Program-made: the position numbers and the translations under genes
Notes under the pieces: generated by a model
Told to the model about the DNA's origin: nothing
What the model saw: the letters and a program-made list of their open reading frames with translations, nothing else
Database searches by the model: none
DNA from: Opisthocomus hoazin
Taxonomy: Eukaryota; Chordata; Aves; Opisthocomiformes; Opisthocomidae
Direction: 5' to 3'
DNA: 64,000 bases
NCBI RefSeq assembly: GCF_030867145.1
Contig: NC_134429.1
Location: forward strand, 18,709,115 to 18,773,114
Shown here: piece by piece, positions 35,542 to 48,265 of the stretch
Position numbering within the stretch: the stretch's first letter is position 1
Layout of the letters: each line of letters starts with the position of its first letter

Positions 35542-36585
35542 ATGAAGCTGCTGCGCCTGCTGTGCCGCCACAAGACGGCCCTGGGTCTGGGCGGCCTCTC
35601 GCTCTTCGCCGTGGTCCTGCTTTACCTGGCCAAGTGCACCTCCGAGGGCCTCCGGCCTCTGCCGGCACCCCGCGGGCTCCCGCACAACCAACCCGCGGCC
35701 CTGCCGCCGCGGGGTGCCAGGGGCCCGCACCCGCCCGCGGCCCCGCCACCGGCCCCCGAGGAGACCGCCTTCCTGGCCGTGCTCATCACGAGCGGCCCCA
35801 AGTACAGCGAGCGCCGCAGCATCATCCGCAGCACGTGGCTGTCGGCCGCCGGGCGCCCGCCTCACGATGAGGTCTGGAGCCGCTTCGTCATCGGCACGGG
35901 CGGGCTCGGGGCGGAGGAGCTTCATAACCTGGAGCTAGAGCAGAGCCGGCACAGAGACCTCCTCCTCCTGCCAGAGCTGCGGGACTCCTACGAGAACCTG
36001 ACGGCAAAAGTCCTGGCCATGTACGTCTGGCTGGATCTGCACCTGGACTTCCAGTTTGCCCTGAAGGCTGACGACGATACCTTCGTACGCTTGGATGTGC
36101 TTGTGGAAGAGCTGAGAGCCAAGGAGCCGCATCGTCTCTACTGGGGCTTCTTTTCCGGCCGCGGTCGAGTGAAATCTGGCGGCAAATGGAAAGAGAGCGC
36201 CTGGGTGCTCTGTGACTACTATCTGCCATATGCCCTGGGTGGTGGCTATGTGATTTCTGCAGATCTGGTGCACTATTTGCGTCTGAGCAGAGACTACCTG
36301 AACATGTGGCAGAGTGAAGATGTCTCCCTGGGGGTGTGGCTGGCTCCCATTGATGTGAAGAGAGTGCACGACCCTCGCTTTGACACTGAGTATAAGTCAC
36401 GAGGTTGCAACAATAAGTACGTAGTAACTCATAAGCAAAGCATCGAGGACATGCTGGAAAAGCACCAGACCCTGGCTAAAGAGGGAAAGCTCTGTAAGGA
36501 GGAGGTTAAGCTCAGGCTTTCCTACATGTATGACTGGGGAGTGCCTCCTTCACAGTGTTGCCAGAGAAAGGATGGCATCCCGTGA
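35542..36585 (+). CDS. B3GALT6: B3GALT6, beta-1,3-galactosyltransferase 6
   Basis: Golgi type II membrane enzyme (GT31 family) that adds the second galactose, beta-1,3-linked, to Gal-beta-1,4-Xyl in the glycosaminoglycan-protein linker. Single coding exon, 347 aa (human 329). It has a short cytoplasmic tail, a transmembrane anchor at about 14-30 and a Pro/Ala-rich stem at about 38-72. The catalytic domain contains [10 protein letters not shown] (91-100), the metal-binding DDD (177-179, in KADDDTF), the conserved [12 protein letters not shown] (200-211), [13 protein letters not shown] (225-237) and EDVSLG (259-264). One sequon is at N152. The start is the first ATG, in a good Kozak context (G at -3), and aligns with human MKLLR. 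The frame is open upstream from a GTG at 35434, but that stretch has no ATG. The stem is longer than in human. Confidence 0.97.
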   Translation: MKLLRLLCRHKTALGLGGLSLFAVVLLYLAKCTSEGLRPLPAPRGLPHNQPAALPPRGARGPHPPAAPPPAPEETAFLAVLITSGPKYSERRSIIRSTWLSAAGRPPHDEVWSRFVIGTGGLGAEELHNLELEQSRHRDLLLLPELRDSYENLTAKVLAMYVWLDLHLDFQFALKADDDTFVRLDVLVEELRAKEPHRLYWGFFSGRGRVKSGGKWKESAWVLCDYYLPYALGGGYVISADLVHYLRLSRDYLNMWQSEDVSLGVWLAPIDVKRVHDPRFDTEYKSRGCNNKYVVTHKQSIEDMLEKHQTLAKEGKLCKEEVKLRLSYMYDWGVPPSQCCQRKDGIP

Positions 36586-39500
36586 AAGTCTGAGGAAGGA
36601 AAAGGCAGAATGTTGATGGACTGTTTGAGCTTGCTTACTGTTACATGGGGAGAATCCCAGTAACTAGGGCTTAAAAATTACTTAAAAGATTTTGCACGAT
36701 TCATTATGTCACAATCAATGAAACCCTGAAATTCCTAAGAGCTGCTGATGTGGCATGATGTAGAGGCGTGTTAAAAAAAAAAAAGGAAATAGACAATAAA
36801 AAGCACAGGAAGGCTCATATGACAGGACTGAAGGCAAATAATAGGTTACAAAGTACAGATAGTACAGAAAATTTGGGGGAGAGAACTTGGATGAAAAGTT
36901 GCTGGAAGATTTTTAACGGATTCTAAGATTCATTTGCTAAAGATCATGACAGGCCTTTGTGCTATATGTAAGGTTGTGAAACTAGCATCTGCTGCTTATT
37001 TCTTGGCAAGGAACAGTGTCAGTTTGGCAAGGTTTGAAGACTAATGGGGTGGCAAATCAGTTGCTGTTGCCAGTGGGAACAGGTGGCTGGTTATCAACAC
37101 CAGCAGTCGGGTAGAGGAAACCATTTTACCTAGGATATTCATGTTAGGGGAGGGAGAGAGAGTCTGTTCTTCGGCGAGTGCTCCGATTTACCAGAATGGA
37201 ATTATTAGACCTTCTGTGTAACTTGTCTCTAAGCTTTTTGTTGTTTTAAAGACATGTACATAAATTATCTGGCACCTATGGAGTAAGTCTATATCTAGAA
37301 AGATGGATGAGTTATGGTATTTGGCAGATATAGAATATATTACTTTATTTGGGGGGCAAATAGTTACACTACAAAGCTAGCCTTCAGTTGTTAGGCATAG
37401 GTGGTGTTGTTAGTTTATCCTCCAAACACACTGTGTCCGAAGAAACATTTCCTCTCCCAGCAGGAAGTAATCTCACTGACTGATACAAGGTCAGACCTTG
37501 TAGGCTTCAGGTTTATATTGTTCTGGGTTACTTCTGTAAAATGTATATTGGCAGGATTAGATCAGTGGAAGCTATTTGAAGTTCAGACAAGATTGCCGTA
37601 ACATGGGTATCTCAGCTAGGAAAGTAAACCCTGTATGTAGCCAAAAGAAATAGGTTCCCCCACTTCCCCGATTCCTGTTTGGACAGAACCTTGTCTTTCT
37701 TTGCAGGAGCTACATTGCAACCTAAGGAGACTACTAACCCCCCCCCAACAATCTCATTTAGATGTCCGAAGCTAGGCTGTGTGGGTTCTCTTCCCTCCAA
37801 TACCACCTTATAGTGGAAGTAAAAATAATTTTACAAGGGGTCTAAGTTAATGGCTCAAGTGATATGTCTAAATGGGACTATTTCCCTTAGTCCTGTCTAC
37901 ACTACAAATAGTTCTAGTGCTGACAGAGCTTGTCAGCATCGGATGCAGTATTGAACAGTAAATACAGACAGGACCATTCTCGGCTGTAGAACGGATCACT
38001 TACACAATTTCACCATGTTATTTATCTTGAAACCTTTAGCTAAGCCTGCAGTTCAAACATTTTTGAATGGCAGGTGCTCCAACACACAGAAATATTTTTT
38101 TCCCAGTACTAGTACAGAGCTACTGACTTCCAAGAAGCTTTGTCAGCTACAGATCTTTCAGTATAAGCAGAGTTTTTACTTTTATGCCTGAAGGGCATTC
38201 TCAATTATCGGTTTTACTGTTTGTTGCACGGTGCACTTTCATACAGTTTCATTTCCTCCTCTCCCTCAGTCAGTGTCTGTTCCCACCTGCAGGAAGAGAC
38301 AAATTGCAAAGGGAAGAAAAAAAAAAAAGGGTGCCAATATCTCTGTATTTTTGCTTCTTAAGTTAATGATTAATACTAAAGGAATCATGTATGGGGCTTT
38401 TGGTTATTCTTCTCTTGTTTTGATTAAATTATTAAGGATTATGAAAAGTCTTCTGCAGCGGACGATAATTCTCTGTTTTGAAAGTTCGAACAAGTCTTTG
38501 ATTTTCTTCAAATTAAGATACTGAAAGAAAGAAGTTATTTTAGCATGTGTCCATCCTAATGCATGCTTATGTATTGACAGATAGGCAGATGCGCTTTTCA
38601 GCAAGGTACACTATTCCAGAACAAGAGTTTAACAAAATTACAGAAAATTTAAGTTGGTTTTAGCATTTTAAAAAAATATCTATTTGCCATTTGGGGTTCA
38701 CTAGTATTGTGTGTATATATGTGATTAAATGCTCGTAATGTTATTTATAATTGTTGAAAATGTATTATATATAGGAAAAATTAGATAGTTAAGTGTCATT
38801 TTAAATTTGTTTAAGGAGGTACTGTAACGTCCATGACAATTACATATCAAGCAGTGCTTGAATTTATTGATGTACAAGCCATTATTTAAGGTACTGGAAT
38901 CTGTACTGCAGATTAAAAGTCTGCTGCATGTCTCTCAAGCTAGTAAGAACGTACTGTTTAGCCATTTCTGTCAATAACTGTGTTCATGGAAGTTGTTTAC
39001 ACTGTTGACTTTGACTCTCCCTACCCACAACTGCCATCCCCACCCCCCCAAAAAAGGTATTTTTCATTGCTAGCAAAATTAATGGCAAAGAAACACTGGA
39101 TCTCCATCTGATATTTGACCCCACGGAAAACAGAACGCATACAAACACTGAATAGTTTAGAAATTCTCTTGCAGAGTTTCTTACGCAAGTGTCTGGAATA
39201 CAGCGTGCACCCCAGCATACCCCGCACTGCGGATCTCGACAGCAGCACAGCCTGCCGCGTGCACGCTTGTGGGGTGAAGCTCCGAAGCGATGGTGACCAC
39301 TCTTAACGTTCTGGGTATCTGGATCTCGGTCTGGGACAGGTTCGTTACACCCTTTTCTGTTTGAGGTTACCCATGGTTTTGCTCTAGTTGCAAAACAAAT
39401 TAACATGGAAGGCGTGACAGATTCTTGTCCTTTGGTAAGTGGTTTTAGCGTTCTTAGCAGATTCTCTGTTACTGCAAACATAGTGCTTAGATTTCAATCC

Positions 39501-40267
39501 CAGTTAACTGGGGAATTACACGAAACTAAAAGATGAAGTTTTTAAACTGAATAACCTGTGTATTGCATGAGTGAGTCACTATGAAGTTTTAAAACTTTGT
39601 TTCAGTCCCAAATTCATTTTTTGAACCCGTTTTTTCTAAAGCAAAAAATAAAGCACATTTTGAACCACATCTGAATTGAATACGTTAAAAGTAGTAATCA
39701 AAGGCTGCCTTTCATACCTTCTCAGGAGCAGGTTCCATGTTTCCTGACATCATCTCACAAGTTTAGTGTATGATGTTGTTATACTTGAAAACCAGGAGGT
39801 AATCTTTCTCTCTTGGAAGTCAGGGGGAGGAGTTTGACTTCAGTGGGTCCAGCATTTAGGAGGATGTTTAAGTGCTGCTGAGAAATAAGTGATTTTTGGT
39901 CTTTATAGCAGCTATATTAGAGTGGAAAGTTTTGTTGTGGGCCTTAGTGAAAACATAATTATCCAGGAACATATGTCATCTTTTTTTCTGTAGCCATTCT
40001 TAGTGGCAATAGGTTAGTAATATGTTGGGATTTTTTTTTTTTTTTTAAATAGTGTTTCTGCCGATTTCCAGGTTTTCTCCTCATAAATACTTTACATTTT
40101 TAGTATTGTTAGTATGGGGAAAAATTATCACCTTAGCTTATCTAGATATCAGTGTTACACGCTGTAAGTTACCCAACTGTGTCAGTCTATAAGCTATGTC
40201 CACATCCATTCAGGACTACCGTTATGTTGATGTGTAAGACTGTTGAGCTCTTTGTTATTTTTTATAG

Positions 40268-40293
40268 ATTATTTTTTTAAATTATTTTTTTAA
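40268..40293 (+). repeat. 13-bp AT-rich tandem duplication
   Basis: ATTATTTTTTTAA occurs twice in tandem. Probably simple slippage. Confidence 0.75.
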
Positions 40294-41457
40294 ATTGGGC
40301 ATTTGGCATTCTACCAGAGCTAACAGATACAGTAGAGTAATTAATTGTTCATGATGTACCCTGTCTGATCATATCTAAGCCTTGATACTGAAATATTTAA
40401 AGCCGACAGTGGCATAAACTCCATTAGAAAGTTTATTTTGCATTGAGTTTTTTTTAAATTATGTGCAACATGACTTAGTTACTTTAGTGAGTAAAAATAA
40501 GTAGCTAAAATATTAATTTCAATACTAAATAAAGTTCCACTTAAACTTTCAAGCTTTCAAGAATTCCTATAGTCAGTTCAAGATTTAAAAAAAACCACCC
40601 AACTTAGAAATCACTGTTCCTGTAACTGAATACTTTCTTTTCTGAATGTCTAGCCTTGTTCACATGAAGTTTGCTCAAATATGGCTTCTGTGCGTCATAT
40701 CTGGACAAACGTTACACTTCCTGTAGTTGAAATGCCTCATTTTTGAGCATGTGAATTTGTATTTTGTGTCTGTTAACACTAATGTTTTGGGGGCCAAGGT
40801 GTTAGCTTTGCAGAGTTGAGTAAAAGCCCAGCAGCACGAGAAGGCAATTATGAGTTGCATTTCTATTAGTTTCTGTTCAGCTCCAGCATCAGAGTTGAAA
40901 TATGGTTTCGGTACTGCTATATGCCTGACAAACTGTCAACACCTACACGACTACGTATTTTATTGAGAACACACTGCCTGCGAGACTCAAAGCTGTTGCT
41001 ACATGTACCTGTGTAAGATATGCTTTTACCTGGGAACTGGAACTACTTTATGCCAACTCCATATGCCAGCTATTACTTTCTAATACGGACTATTTAGGTA
41101 ATGTCTAGTAAAACTTGGACTCAGATCAGTCTGTTACTTGTAGCCTACCTGGAGCTGAAGGATACGACAGAAGTGTGCCTTTAAGAAACAGAATTAGTGT
41201 AGGGTACTGTGCCGAGTATGTGTGAAAAAAGTGAATGAAATTGCACATTTTTTGCAGCCACCTAACTTTACCATTTGGGGGTGGGGTGTGGCACACAGTT
41301 TATTTGCTCAGCATTTATATAGGAAATAAACTGCTAGAAACCTGAAGCTGTATGTGATGATTAAAACTCTTGGTAATTGCGTAAGCGTATTGTATGTGTA
41401 TTTATGTCCTTTCATGTATGCCTTTATTGGCCAAAGGGCCTGTGTGCTGTGATTTTT

Positions 41458-41463
41458 AATAAA
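41458..41463 (+). terminator. B3GALT6: Candidate distal poly(A) signal of B3GALT6
   Basis: AATAAA followed within about 40 nt by GT/T-rich sequence (TTTTGCTGTATAGGTGATTC). The proximal alternative is at 36795-36800, about 210 nt past the stop codon. Confidence 0.45.
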
Positions 41464-41480
41464 ATACTTTTGCTGTATAG

Positions 41481-44400
41481 GTGATTCCTTGTTCTATGTA
41501 AGAAAAGAAACCAGTGTGGTCATTTTCCTTTTATTATGCCACGGAGAGGCACGGAGAATTGGCTCAACCTTAAGCAGTGGCACAAAAATGCTTCAGTTAG
41601 TGTCAGTAGTAAGGACTGGGGAGTGTGCCAGAACCCTGAAGTAGGTAGCGGCCTAGAAGGACACGCATATACATAAATACGTGTACCTGTTCATCCTAAT
41701 TTTGCATTGGTACCAATATAGGGCCATGGCTCAAACTGTCATGCAGTCAGAAAAAGGATTTCTGCAACTAAAAAGTGTATTGATTCTGGTCTTAGCTAAG
41801 AAAGATTTTAAGCAGTTAGACATCCATAAACACGGTTGGCTTATAGTCCTCGTGTATGTTAAAAACTCCAAATATTAGCAACATTCTGACAACTGAAAAT
41901 ATTTTCAATGTAACAGCTGTTCAAATCATATCAATGCTTCAGGGAGCTTAAACAGCACTGAATTTCTGCTGATGAGGTAGTCTGTTCTCTTTAAAATGAG
42001 GGTGTTCTTGCTGCTGCTGCCAAAACCTTGGAGGCACATTTTGGGCTCTAAGCCCAGAGCAACACCTTTGGTTTTGACCAAATAAACCAATCGATTGGAA
42101 TGCAGAAGCCCAAGATGAGACCAAGCAAGACCAAGTTGTTACATTTGATGGGAAGCGTCCTGGTTCTCACCACCAGTTCTTCAATTGCCTACTAAGATTT
42201 TTCTTGGAGGGGTTTGTAATAAAGTACACTCTGACCAGAGAGCCAGCAGTCATTTTCCCTTTGAATGCTATGATCTCAAAGTATCCTGTCACCTCCAACA
42301 TGTGGAAAGCTTAGGGAAATTTAATACATTTCTAGCCATATTGGTTAGTGCCGAAGCAGGGAGCAAAACATACGCTTCTGACCTAGCCCGTAGCGAGCGT
42401 TTAACTCATCTGCTCCCAGACAGCCGTATCCAGTGTTGATGTTGCCATCTTTGCTGAGGCAGAGGCACAGAGAAGTAAAAATAAAAACACAGTAGCTTAC
42501 AAACACTCAGGTCTGATGAAGGTTTGTATAAACTAGATTCAAGACTGCAACACAAAGCTTTTGCTGCTGTTTCACTGAAATCAAAGGCATCTGAGGGTCT
42601 ACATACTTAAAAATTCACAGCAAGCATGCATCGAACTTCTAAAATTATCCCGTCATAAGCCGCTTAGGATTTGCATTTTTCCACTGTGCAGAAGCCTGAG
42701 GAACACCAGCCTTTCTCCAGTGCCCAGGTGTCATACCTGACGGTCTTCCTGCAGCAGGTAGCGGATGCAGCAGACCTGGAAGGCCGTATCCCAGTAGTTT
42801 AAGCGGGGAGAGGAAGAGCCCAGAGTACCGTTCCCTGGAAAGGGAGTTGCAGGCAGGAGGGACATTCTCCTCTGGAGCAGCAGGTACGCAGTTCTATGCA
42901 TGTGGTATAATTCAGAACTGCGGTGAGCCAAATAGATTTGTGTCTTGCAAGATATTTATAGCTGTGTTGCTAAGTAAACACGTGGCTGCTCATTTGCAGA
43001 GGAGAAATGCAAGTCTGAAATTCCTCATCCACAGAGACTGGAACAAGGAAGTAGTTTAATGCTCTGGAATTTTTAAGACAAGCCAAGCGACCATATGGAG
43101 CAGGGGGTTTGGATTCCGGGCTTGCATCCTGGCCCATAGGCCATAATTAAATTCAAAATCTCATACTCGCCTCATTCCAGCAGCAGTGACATTGAGCTTT
43201 AACTGAAGTTCATAAAGCGCTGCGATCGCCTAATAATAAATGCAGTCTCCTACTGAAATAGTAAGGCCAACAGTAAATCAGGTTGAAGAACTCTTTCAAT
43301 TAGAAATGCCATAGTTAAACATTAAAAACACTTGGACAGAGCTCCAGCCCGTCCTCGTTAGTAACCTCAGGTACACCATGTAGACTTGGGGGCCAGCAAA
43401 TGGAAGTCAGCAGATCCCCGATTACTTTTATTTGGGTAGCAGCTCTGTCCTGAAGTTGTTTCAATCATTTTTTTGCAATTCTTTAGAGTATTTAAAAACA
43501 AGACATCTCTAATAGCTTGTAAGAGATCACACCAAGCAGCCTGTTACAGTATCAAGAAAAGTTATTTTCTGGTTATAGGCAAGATACTGAAAAGACCAAA
43601 GAATTTAATGTGATTAATACTTCATGTGCAGCTGGAGAAGTGATTTAAGTGTGTTGGTTCTTCTCTAGCCATGGCAGGGATACTGGTCTACTAATTATCA
43701 GAGTACAGAGCAGAGAAGAATCTGTTTTAGAGAAGACAGCTGTTCCAATCTGGCTCATTGGGTACCTCAGGGTTTCCTCTTTTTTTCTGGGCTACCACAG
43801 TAAAATAGTCCCATCCTACATCTACCTAGTTCAACATAGTGTCATCTTAAAGGCTCTGTCACCAGGAGGGCTTCTGCTCGCCAGCAATACCTAAGGTGGG
43901 CGATAACCAGAGCCACAAAAATGATGCTGGATCCTCCTCCCAGTTTACTCTTAGCTGTACATGGTTTTCAACAGCTGGATCGCAATGAAAGCTCAGCTTT
44001 AATCTATGTTTGGACAAAAAGCAGTTGATGTTCAGTAAGAGGGGATGAGGAAACTTGACTTCAGCAGCACTGCACAGCATTCAGAGTCTTTGCAGTGGTC
44101 ACATCCAGCTAAGCACCACAATCGTGACGTGCCCAAGCGTGCTCTTAGGTAAAACTAAAAGCATTCGGTGGGAAAACCTCGTTATTCCTCTACCGCAGCG
44201 GTTTCTGAGGCAGCCGGGAGGGAGGGAGAGCAGAGCGCAGGGCTGAGGAGGATGTTCCCGATGGAAGTAATGTGTGTTCAGTCCGGCCCTGGGGAGAAAG
44301 GGCAACACCCTTCGTCCTTGCTTTGTCACTGTGCTGGGATGAAGGATGGTGTTCCCCAGAGCAGATCTAGGCTTCGAGCCATCAGTATTTCTTCTGCCGC

Positions 44401-46398
44401 TTCTCAAGTAGCGAGGAGATAGCCACATCAGTGCAAGGACAGGGAAATGAGCTTTTGACCCCAACTCAGGGTCAGGACAAACATTTTTGTTCTCCTTTTC
44501 TGAGATATTTATTTACCCTGCTTGGTGCCTAGAATCTCAGTAAAAGAATAATCTTTAATTATTAGTCTCTATCAATTCCTGTAAGTTTCTGAAGAAACCA
44601 GGAGCAAGCAGATTGGACCAGATTTGTTGGTTTTGTTCCTTTTCTCCCCCTGCCTAAGTCTGCTGGGAGGCATAATGAATTATGCATTATTTGCTCTACT
44701 CAGGACCTAGCCATCCTGTATTTTTAAATTCTTGCCTCTGGGACACAGCAAGTTTTCATCACACAGAGCTTGTTCCAAACTCAGTCACCCCATTCCAAAG
44801 CAAGCTAGTTCAGACATCACTCCAAGGCCAAGCAATCTGAAGTCAATAAAGACCCAAGTATAAAACCTTGAATCCAAGATGAGTTCTTTTGCTGCATGTT
44901 AGATGTTTTAGCTCCAACACAAATGATCAAATTGCTGTTGAAGCAAACATAAGGAGGAGAGGACTGACAAATTATGCAAGTCAAGGGAGCGAATTCAAAA
45001 CAGGCTGCCCAGGTCATCAACCAAAGAAGATGTATGTTAAGATTTCTGCCAGGAACCAAGAAAGTTGCCTAGAAATAGAATGCGTGGATTATAAGAAAAT
45101 ACAATCAGTGTCCAAGGGCACACAGTGTTTCAGTTTTTCAGCGAAAACAAGCCAGCTCAGAGGTGAGGTGACTTGTCCAAGGTTGCGCAGGAAGCTGGCA
45201 GCAGATCAGAAGCTAGAAACTGGTCACTGGTGCTGTCAGGCTAATGCCCTCCTCCAGCTAAGGAGAAAGCCGATGAGGGCATTCCAAATCTTCCACCTAA
45301 GCTAACCAGAAGTTGGTCCTTTCCAAAGAAACATGCCAGAGCCGTACAAATCCAGCAGATTTTCAGCCTGTTTGTGACACCAGAACGAAGCCATCTGACT
45401 GCCACCCGGTTTTACAGTCAGCTGCGTTTCCATCTGTGGCTTCCCCAAGTCGCAGACACCTAGGCACCTACCTTAGCAGGTTGTCAGTGAGTTACCTGGG
45501 CAATTGCCAGCCTTTAACACCAAAAAGATCAGCCCCTCAGGTGGCTTTTCATCGAGTGCTGGGGCTACTCACCGCAAAACAGGTTCTTACACAGCGGAAG
45601 AGAAGCGAGCAAGGCAGGGCTGAACTGGCCACATCACCTGGAAGCTTGCAGCTAACGCACAACACCAGACATTCAATAAAAGCTTTCAGAGAAGGGTGAA
45701 AGCTTGGATTTTTCTTGCACCTATAACACAGGACTCCAGCAACACATTATCTCTCCTCTTAACCCAAATCCACCCTCTTTTGCAACAACCCAACTGCCTG
45801 GGAGCTAGAACAAGCCTTTCAACTGGCCTTCCTCACCATTTTCAGCAGGAGAATTGCAAACAAAAGACACTTACCCAACGCGACTGCCCCAGGAAGGTGT
45901 CCCTCATCACAGCCCAAGCACTCCACACCAAAAAAACCCCACAGAGCTGCTCTTGCTGCTTTTATGGAGACCGGTTTGGCCTCATCTTATTACTGACCTC
46001 AGGGAACCAGCTGGGAAGCAACACATCAGCTACAGCTGAGGATCAGGCCCAGCTGTTTTAAAGGGACATCCCCACGTGGGTATTGTCCTTCTGTTTTCCC
46101 TGACACAATTAAAATGTGTATTCCAATTTTTTTTAAAAACCCATTTTCATTCAAACGCAAATCTTTCACATACATATAACGAGCTCACTTATTTTTGCAT
46201 CTTTGCTACACAGATTTAAAAGAAGACTTTTCCTCCATGTTTGGTGTTTTTTTTCATAAATAATTCAAAATAACTTTCAAATATGTTATGGAGGCAAATC
46301 TTTGAAGCAAGGTCATCCGTTCCACAGCTTTCCCATTTCCGTGCCCTGTAGATTCAGTCACTAGATGTCACTGTGTGCCTTTCTGAGCACAGGACAGG
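41481..46398. other. Gene-poor stretch, no recognised gene
   Basis: I see no named exon. Three back-to-back plus-strand open frames (44889-46061) resemble nothing I know, and the first covers an old SINE-like relic, so they are probably chance. A short MIR-like fragment (GAGGCAGAGGCACAGAGAAGTAA) lies at 42457-42479. C1QTNF12, next to B3GALT6 in human, was not seen. Confidence 0.5.
45153..45225 (+). repeat. MIR/CORE-SINE-like relic
   Basis: Contains CTCAGAGGTGAGGTGACTTG and then TCCAAGGTTGCGCAGGAAGC, closely following the MIR core (CAGAGAGGTTAAGTAACTTGCCCAAGGTCACACAGC). An old, diverged copy. Confidence 0.55.
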
Positions 46399-47043
46399 AT
46401 GGTTCCTCGGTGGAAACAAGGCTTGAAGAAGGTCAAAGGGATCCTGGGATGCATCAAGAGGAGTGTGGCCAGCAGGTCAAGGGAGGTTCTGCTCCCCCTC
46501 TACTCAGCCCTAGTGAGGCCCCATCTGGAGTACTGTGTCCAGTTCTGGGCTCCCCCGTTCAAGGAAGATGAGGAGCTACTGGAGAGAGTCCAGTGGAGGG
46601 CTACGAGGATGAGGAGGGGACTGGAGCATCTCTCCTACGAGGAGAGGCTGAGGGAGCTGGGCTTGTTCAGCCTGGAGAAGAGAAGGCTGAGAGGAGACCT
46701 TATAAATGCTTACAAATATCTGCAGGGTGGGTGTCAGCAGGACGGGGCCAGACTCTGTTCAGCAGTGCCCAGCGACAGGACAAGGGGCAACGGGCACAAA
46801 CTGAAGCACAGGAAGCTCCAGCTGAACCCGAGGAAGAACTTCTTCCCTCTGAGGGTGACGGAGCCCTGGCCCAGGCTGCCCAGGGAGGCTGTGGAGTCTC
46901 CTTCTCTGGAGATATTCCAGCCCCGCCTGGACGCGGTGCTGTGCAGCCTGCTCTGGGTGACCCTGCTTGGGCAGGGGGTTGGGCTGGGTGACCCACAGAG
47001 GTCCCTTCCAACCCCCACCATGCTGTGATTCTGTGAGTCTGTG
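46399..47043 (+). mobile_element. CR1 LINE, 5'-truncated, with open ORF2 C-terminal frame
   Basis: About 640 nt of CR1 3' end. A single open frame (46399-47028, about 209 codons) covers the end of the reverse-transcriptase ORF2, including [27 protein letters not shown], the [20 protein letters not shown]-type block, [16 protein letters not shown] and [10 protein letters not shown]. It then runs on in frame to the 3' tail with ATTCTGTG-type octamers. The element is 5'-truncated and not autonomous. The lack of stops suggests a fairly young insertion; the true 5' boundary is near 46420. Confidence 0.92.
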
Positions 47044-48139
47044 AAGACTCCAAGCAGGAGCCCCAGCAGTGTGGATAGATGGTTGTTCATGGCTGAAATA
47101 CAGCTGTGTTCTCTAATCGGAGTCTGCTGTTTAACGCGGACTCAAACGGGTGATGGGGGAGCAGAGGAAAAAAGTTTTCCAATTCAGAAATGGAATTGAG
47201 GGTGGAGCCAACATATTGTTGCGTGTAATTAATGATTGATGATGCACACCCAGCTTTTCCAGGCAAACCCTCGCAGCAGGGCACAAAGCCTCCAAAAATG
47301 GAGAAAGCAAAGTAACTGTAAATGATGAGGCACATTTTGGTCAGTCTGATAGTGAAGTTTCGACACTAGGAATTATGAAAAGATAACTAAATGTCCCTGT
47401 CATGGAAAAAATGCAGCTATGATTTGCCAAAATCTTTGGATGACATTTTCCTGTCTGTGCGTGTTTGTGGTTAAACTGGCCAAAGATTTTACATCAAAGG
47501 ATTTTGTTGCTGTCGGGGTGAAGGCTGGCAGGTGGAAGAGAAATCGCTTCTCAACGAAGGGGACAATTTTTATAGAACAAGCCAAAACAAACCCAAACCC
47601 CCAGTCCCTGTGCCCCCACCCCCCTTCAATCAAATTTTTCTGTGGTTTCACCAGCTGAAAATGCAATCGATTTGAGTTATTAAATTTCATTTTCTTCAGG
47701 GAAACCCTCCCCCCAAAATAGTCAAAGAAGAATTCAGTTCCAGAAAATGCCTGTGTATGACTCCTTGAAGTTTTGGGTTGATTCAAGAGTACGTAGAAAT
47801 GAGATCTACTGAAAATTATTGACAGACTGTTCAAATCTCAGAGCTTCTCAGGTAAGTCTTTTCTGGGATAGGGAACTAAAAACTCCTTATCTTTAATGAA
47901 ATCATTCACCTGGCATTTGACACTGAAATTTAGGGAGTCTAAAAAGAATTGCAAAATAGCAGAGTTAAGGAGTGAGTTATCAATACTTGTGTTATTGCAG
48001 GGGAAATAAATGGGTTTTTCTGAGTCAGATTCCAAAGTCCTTATTGATCCTGAACGGCATCCCCTCAGTAAAACGTTCCCCTGTGAGTGCACTGGTGCTT
48101 CCAGGGAAATCCTGAGCAGCCCTAGGAATCCAGCCCCGT

Positions 48140-48265
48140 CTCCCGGCTTGCCCGTACGACTGATGAGAGGTGGGAACCCGAGAGCACGCCCAGTGACGCG
48201 GAGCCGTGGCGGGTTCCACACCGGTGTCCCTGCGTGGTTCTGGCACAGCCAAGGGCCCCGCTCAG
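48140..48265. other. Small isolated CpG cluster
   Basis: About 13 CpG dinucleotides in roughly 125 bp, well above the surrounding sequence. No promoter motif or gene start is evident beside it. It could be a distal regulatory element or simply an unmethylated patch. Confidence 0.4.

Larger units (their letters stand above)
34230..35960. promoter_or_regulatory. CpG island, bidirectional promoter of SDF4 and B3GALT6
   Basis: A dense GC- and CpG-rich block between the divergent genes, extending into the 5' part of the B3GALT6 coding exon. It holds YY1-type motifs (GCCATCTT at 34663-34670, GGCCGCCAT at 34705-34713 and 35025-35033, AAGATGGC at 35120-35127 and 35156-35163) and a GC box (GGGGCGGGGC-like, about 35468-35477). 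No TATA box is evident. The human genes have the same head-to-head arrangement. Confidence 0.85.
36586..41480 (+). other. B3GALT6: Probable long 3' UTR of B3GALT6
   Basis: T-rich non-coding sequence in the B3GALT6 sense direction. AATAAA hexamers occur at 36795-36800 (early), 41325-41330 and 41458-41463. The last is preceded by TGTATTTATG-type sequence and followed by a GT-rich segment, so it looks like a real mRNA end. No ORF in it resembles a known protein. A 13-bp duplication lies at 40268-40293. Confidence 0.45.

Noticed and set aside
34171-35925. Many long ORFs on both strands in the CpG island
   Set aside because: High GC depletes stop codons. Sequences are Arg/Pro/Ala/Gly-rich without domains, and only the B3GALT6 frame is supported.
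44889-46061. Three consecutive plus-strand ORFs (138, 128 and 121 codons)
   Set aside because: No domain or known similarity. The first covers a SINE-like relic, and the third begins with GTG. Likely chance in a GC-balanced stretch.
46593-47090. Large overlapping ORFs on both strands at the 46-47 kb locus
   Set aside because: They are alternative-frame readings of the CR1 element. Only the 46399-47028 plus frame corresponds to CR1 ORF2.
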